Below are positions 5,210 through 6,300 of a stretch of DNA of 6,300 bases, piece after piece; within the stretch, counting starts at the first letter, position 1; the number at the start of each line of letters is the position of its first letter. The position numbers were made by a program, and so were the translations under genes. The notes beneath the pieces were generated by a model. That model saw only the letters and a program-made list of their open reading frames with translations, ran no database searches and was not told where the DNA came from. Origin of the DNA: Merdiplasma sp905207905 (lineage in GTDB: Bacteria > Bacillota > Clostridia > Lachnospirales > Lachnospiraceae); the NCBI GenBank assembly GCA_902475025.1, contig CABRXX010000100.1:1-6300 (forward strand), given 5' to 3'.

Positions 5210-6223
5210 CTACAACAGAGGAATCCCTGCTTCTGCACAGATTCTTCTGGTCTTTTCATCCCAGACACTGGCCTGCACCTCTCCAATGTGAGCGCTGCCA
5301 AGAAGCAGCATACAAAGGCGACTCTGACCAATGCCTCCGCCGATGGTGTAAGGCAGCTCTCCTGCCAGCAGCGCTTTATGGAAAGGAAGTGTGCGGCGGT
5401 CATCACAGCCAGCTTCCCGAAGCTGAGCATCCAGGCTCTCCGGACTCACTCGTATCCCCATACTGCTCAACTCATAGCTGCATCCCAGGGTGTGATTCCA
5501 AAACAGAATGTCTCCGTTTAAATCCCAGTCATCATAATCCGGCGCTCTTCCGTCATGAGGCTTACCGCTGCGCAGCTTCTTTCCGATCTGCATCAAAAAA
5601 GTAGTGCCATGCTCCTTCACATATGCATTCTCCCGCTCCTTGCCAGAAAGATCCGGATACAAATCTTCCAATTCCTGGGTAGTAATAAAATCTACCTCCG
5701 GAGTGTGCAAAGGCAGACCGAAAAGCTGCGGAAACATAGCGTGAAGATTCATCTCCGTAGCGCATACGGCAGAGACAATCGCACGAACCACCGTTTTTAA
5801 ATAATCCAAATTCCGGTCGCTCTCATCAATAACCTTTTCCCAATCCCACTGATCCACATACACAGAGTGAAGATTATCCAGCTCCTCATCCCTCCGAATA
5901 GCGTTCATATCACAGTACAGCCCTTTTCCCACATGAAAATCATACTCTTTCAGAGCCTGACGTTTCCATTTTGCCAACGACTGTACTACCTGGGCTTCTG
6001 TTCCCGTATCCCTCAGATCAAAGGTCACCTTTCTCTCCACGCCGTTCAAATCATCATTTAATCCTGTAGAGGCCTCCAAAAACAAGGGTGCTGACACGCG
6101 ATGAAGTCCCAGGGTCGCACACAGGGTATCTGCAAAAAGCCGTTTTACAGTGCCAATGGCTTTCTGCGTATCGTAAAGATTCAGTGCAGGCCGATAGCCT
6201 TGGGGAATAATTACATTGCTCAT
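5210..6223 (-). CDS. asnA: Aspartate-ammonia ligase (asparagine synthetase A, 337 aa)
   Basis: AsnA makes asparagine from aspartate, ammonia and ATP (to AMP and PPi) in the cytoplasm. It belongs to the class II aminoacyl-tRNA synthetase fold and is unrelated to glutamine-dependent AsnB. The whole family pattern is present: RVSAPLF (42-48), GLNDDLNG (54-61), VQSLAKWKR (80-88), DMNAIRRDE (105-113, motif-2-like ATP contact with the arginines), DQWDWE (124-129), PDYDDWDLNGDI (228-239), ELSSMGIRV (251-259) and GGGIGQSR (295-302, motif-3-like arginine). At 337 residues it is close to E. coli AsnA (330) and complete. The ATG has GAGAGG (6236-6231) 7 bases upstream. It is probably monocistronic, with an efficient terminator downstream. 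I could not find a convincing promoter in the 77 bp visible upstream; TATAAA (6256-6251) has no matching -35. No T-box sequence lies in the window, though the leader may extend past the edge. Confidence 0.97.
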   Translation of the reverse strand: MSNVIIPQGYRPALNLYDTQKAIGTVKRLFADTLCATLGLHRVSAPLFLEASTGLNDDLNGVERKVTFDLRDTGTEAQVVQSLAKWKRQALKEYDFHVGKGLYCDMNAIRRDEELDNLHSVYVDQWDWEKVIDESDRNLDYLKTVVRAIVSAVCATEMNLHAMFPQLFGLPLHTPEVDFITTQELEDLYPDLSGKERENAYVKEHGTTFLMQIGKKLRSGKPHDGRAPDYDDWDLNGDILFWNHTLGCSYELSSMGIRVSPESLDAQLREAGCDDRRTLPFHKALLAGELPYTIGGGIGQSRLCMLLLGSAHIGEVQASVWDEKTRRICAEAGIPLL

Positions 6224-6259
6224 GGAATTACCTCTCTTTATGTTTTATTTTTTTATAGT

Positions 6260-6290
6260 GAAAGACCAGTAGGGGAGCTACTGGTCTTTC
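6260..6290 (-). repeat. Perfect 13-bp inverted repeat upstream of asnA
   Basis: GAAAGACCAGTAG (6260-6272) and CTACTGGTCTTTC (6278-6290) are perfect inverted copies around a 5-base loop. In the transcription direction of asnA the hairpin is followed by ACTATAAAAAAATAAAA rather than a U-tract, and on the plus strand by GAGGGGAGTA. It therefore does not meet the rules for an intrinsic terminator in either direction. The heptamer AGGGGAG occurs both across the loop (6271-6277) and just outside (6292-6298). It may be the 3' end of an upstream unit, a leader hairpin of asnA or a protein-binding palindrome; the window edge prevents a choice. Confidence 0.7.
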
Positions 6291-6300
6291 GAGGGGAGTA

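Noticed and set aside
6224..6300. Asparagine T-box riboswitch upstream of asnA
   Set aside because: No T-box core sequence (AGGGTGG-like) is present and the hairpin has no U-tract; an element further upstream is outside the window.
1..6300. Mobile element, CRISPR array, toxin-antitoxin or defence genes
   Set aside because: No transposase, integrase, regularly spaced repeats or defence-type domains are visible; every long gene is a recognisable housekeeping enzyme or the secreted protease.

Overview
The window looks like a chromosomal stretch from a low-to-mid GC Firmicute, most likely a gut clostridium of the Lachnospiraceae type. This is inferred from strong AGGAGG-type ribosome sites, a consensus sigma-A promoter, ammonia-dependent asparagine synthetase (AsnA), a secreted C1A protease with a C-terminal lectin-like domain, and a YpsC-type THUMP methyltransferase. 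I cannot fix the genus. All six protein genes and the tRNA are on the minus strand, so transcription runs from right to left. I see no mobile element, CRISPR array, prophage or plus-strand gene.

Layout in the order of transcription. At the right edge a perfect 13-bp hairpin lies in front of asnA (6223 to 5210). A strong hairpin plus U7 (5143 to 5105) follows asnA. Unusually, it contains the ribosome site of the next gene, a single-domain rhodanese (5104 to 4718). A good promoter (TTGACA, 17 bp, TAAGAT; 4698 to 4670) then starts a transcript with a leader of about 100 nt that can fold compactly.

That transcript probably carries five genes: yfcE phosphodiesterase; a THUMP-domain RNA methyltransferase; a secreted cysteine protease; rdgB (XTP/dITP pyrophosphatase); and a second, shorter metallophosphoesterase of the YsnB/MJ0936 type. 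The first three are joined by 4-base ATGA overlaps and the last two are 3 bases apart. Only the protease-rdgB junction has a gap, of 116 bp. Downstream of the last gene is a weak terminator-like hairpin in AT-rich DNA.

At the left edge a separate unit begins. A perfect consensus promoter (TTGACA, 17 bp, TATAAT), preceded by three A7 tracts spaced exactly 10 bp apart, drives a tRNA-Pro(UGG) cut by the window boundary.

Most of the content is housekeeping: nucleotide-pool cleaning, rRNA modification, phosphoesterases and asparagine synthesis. The less ordinary points are in the non-coding parts: the rhodanese terminator/RBS overlap, the pseudoknot-capable yfcE leader and the curved tRNA promoter. 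The placement of an exported protease inside a tightly coupled housekeeping operon is also unusual. I do not see a clearly new multi-gene system.
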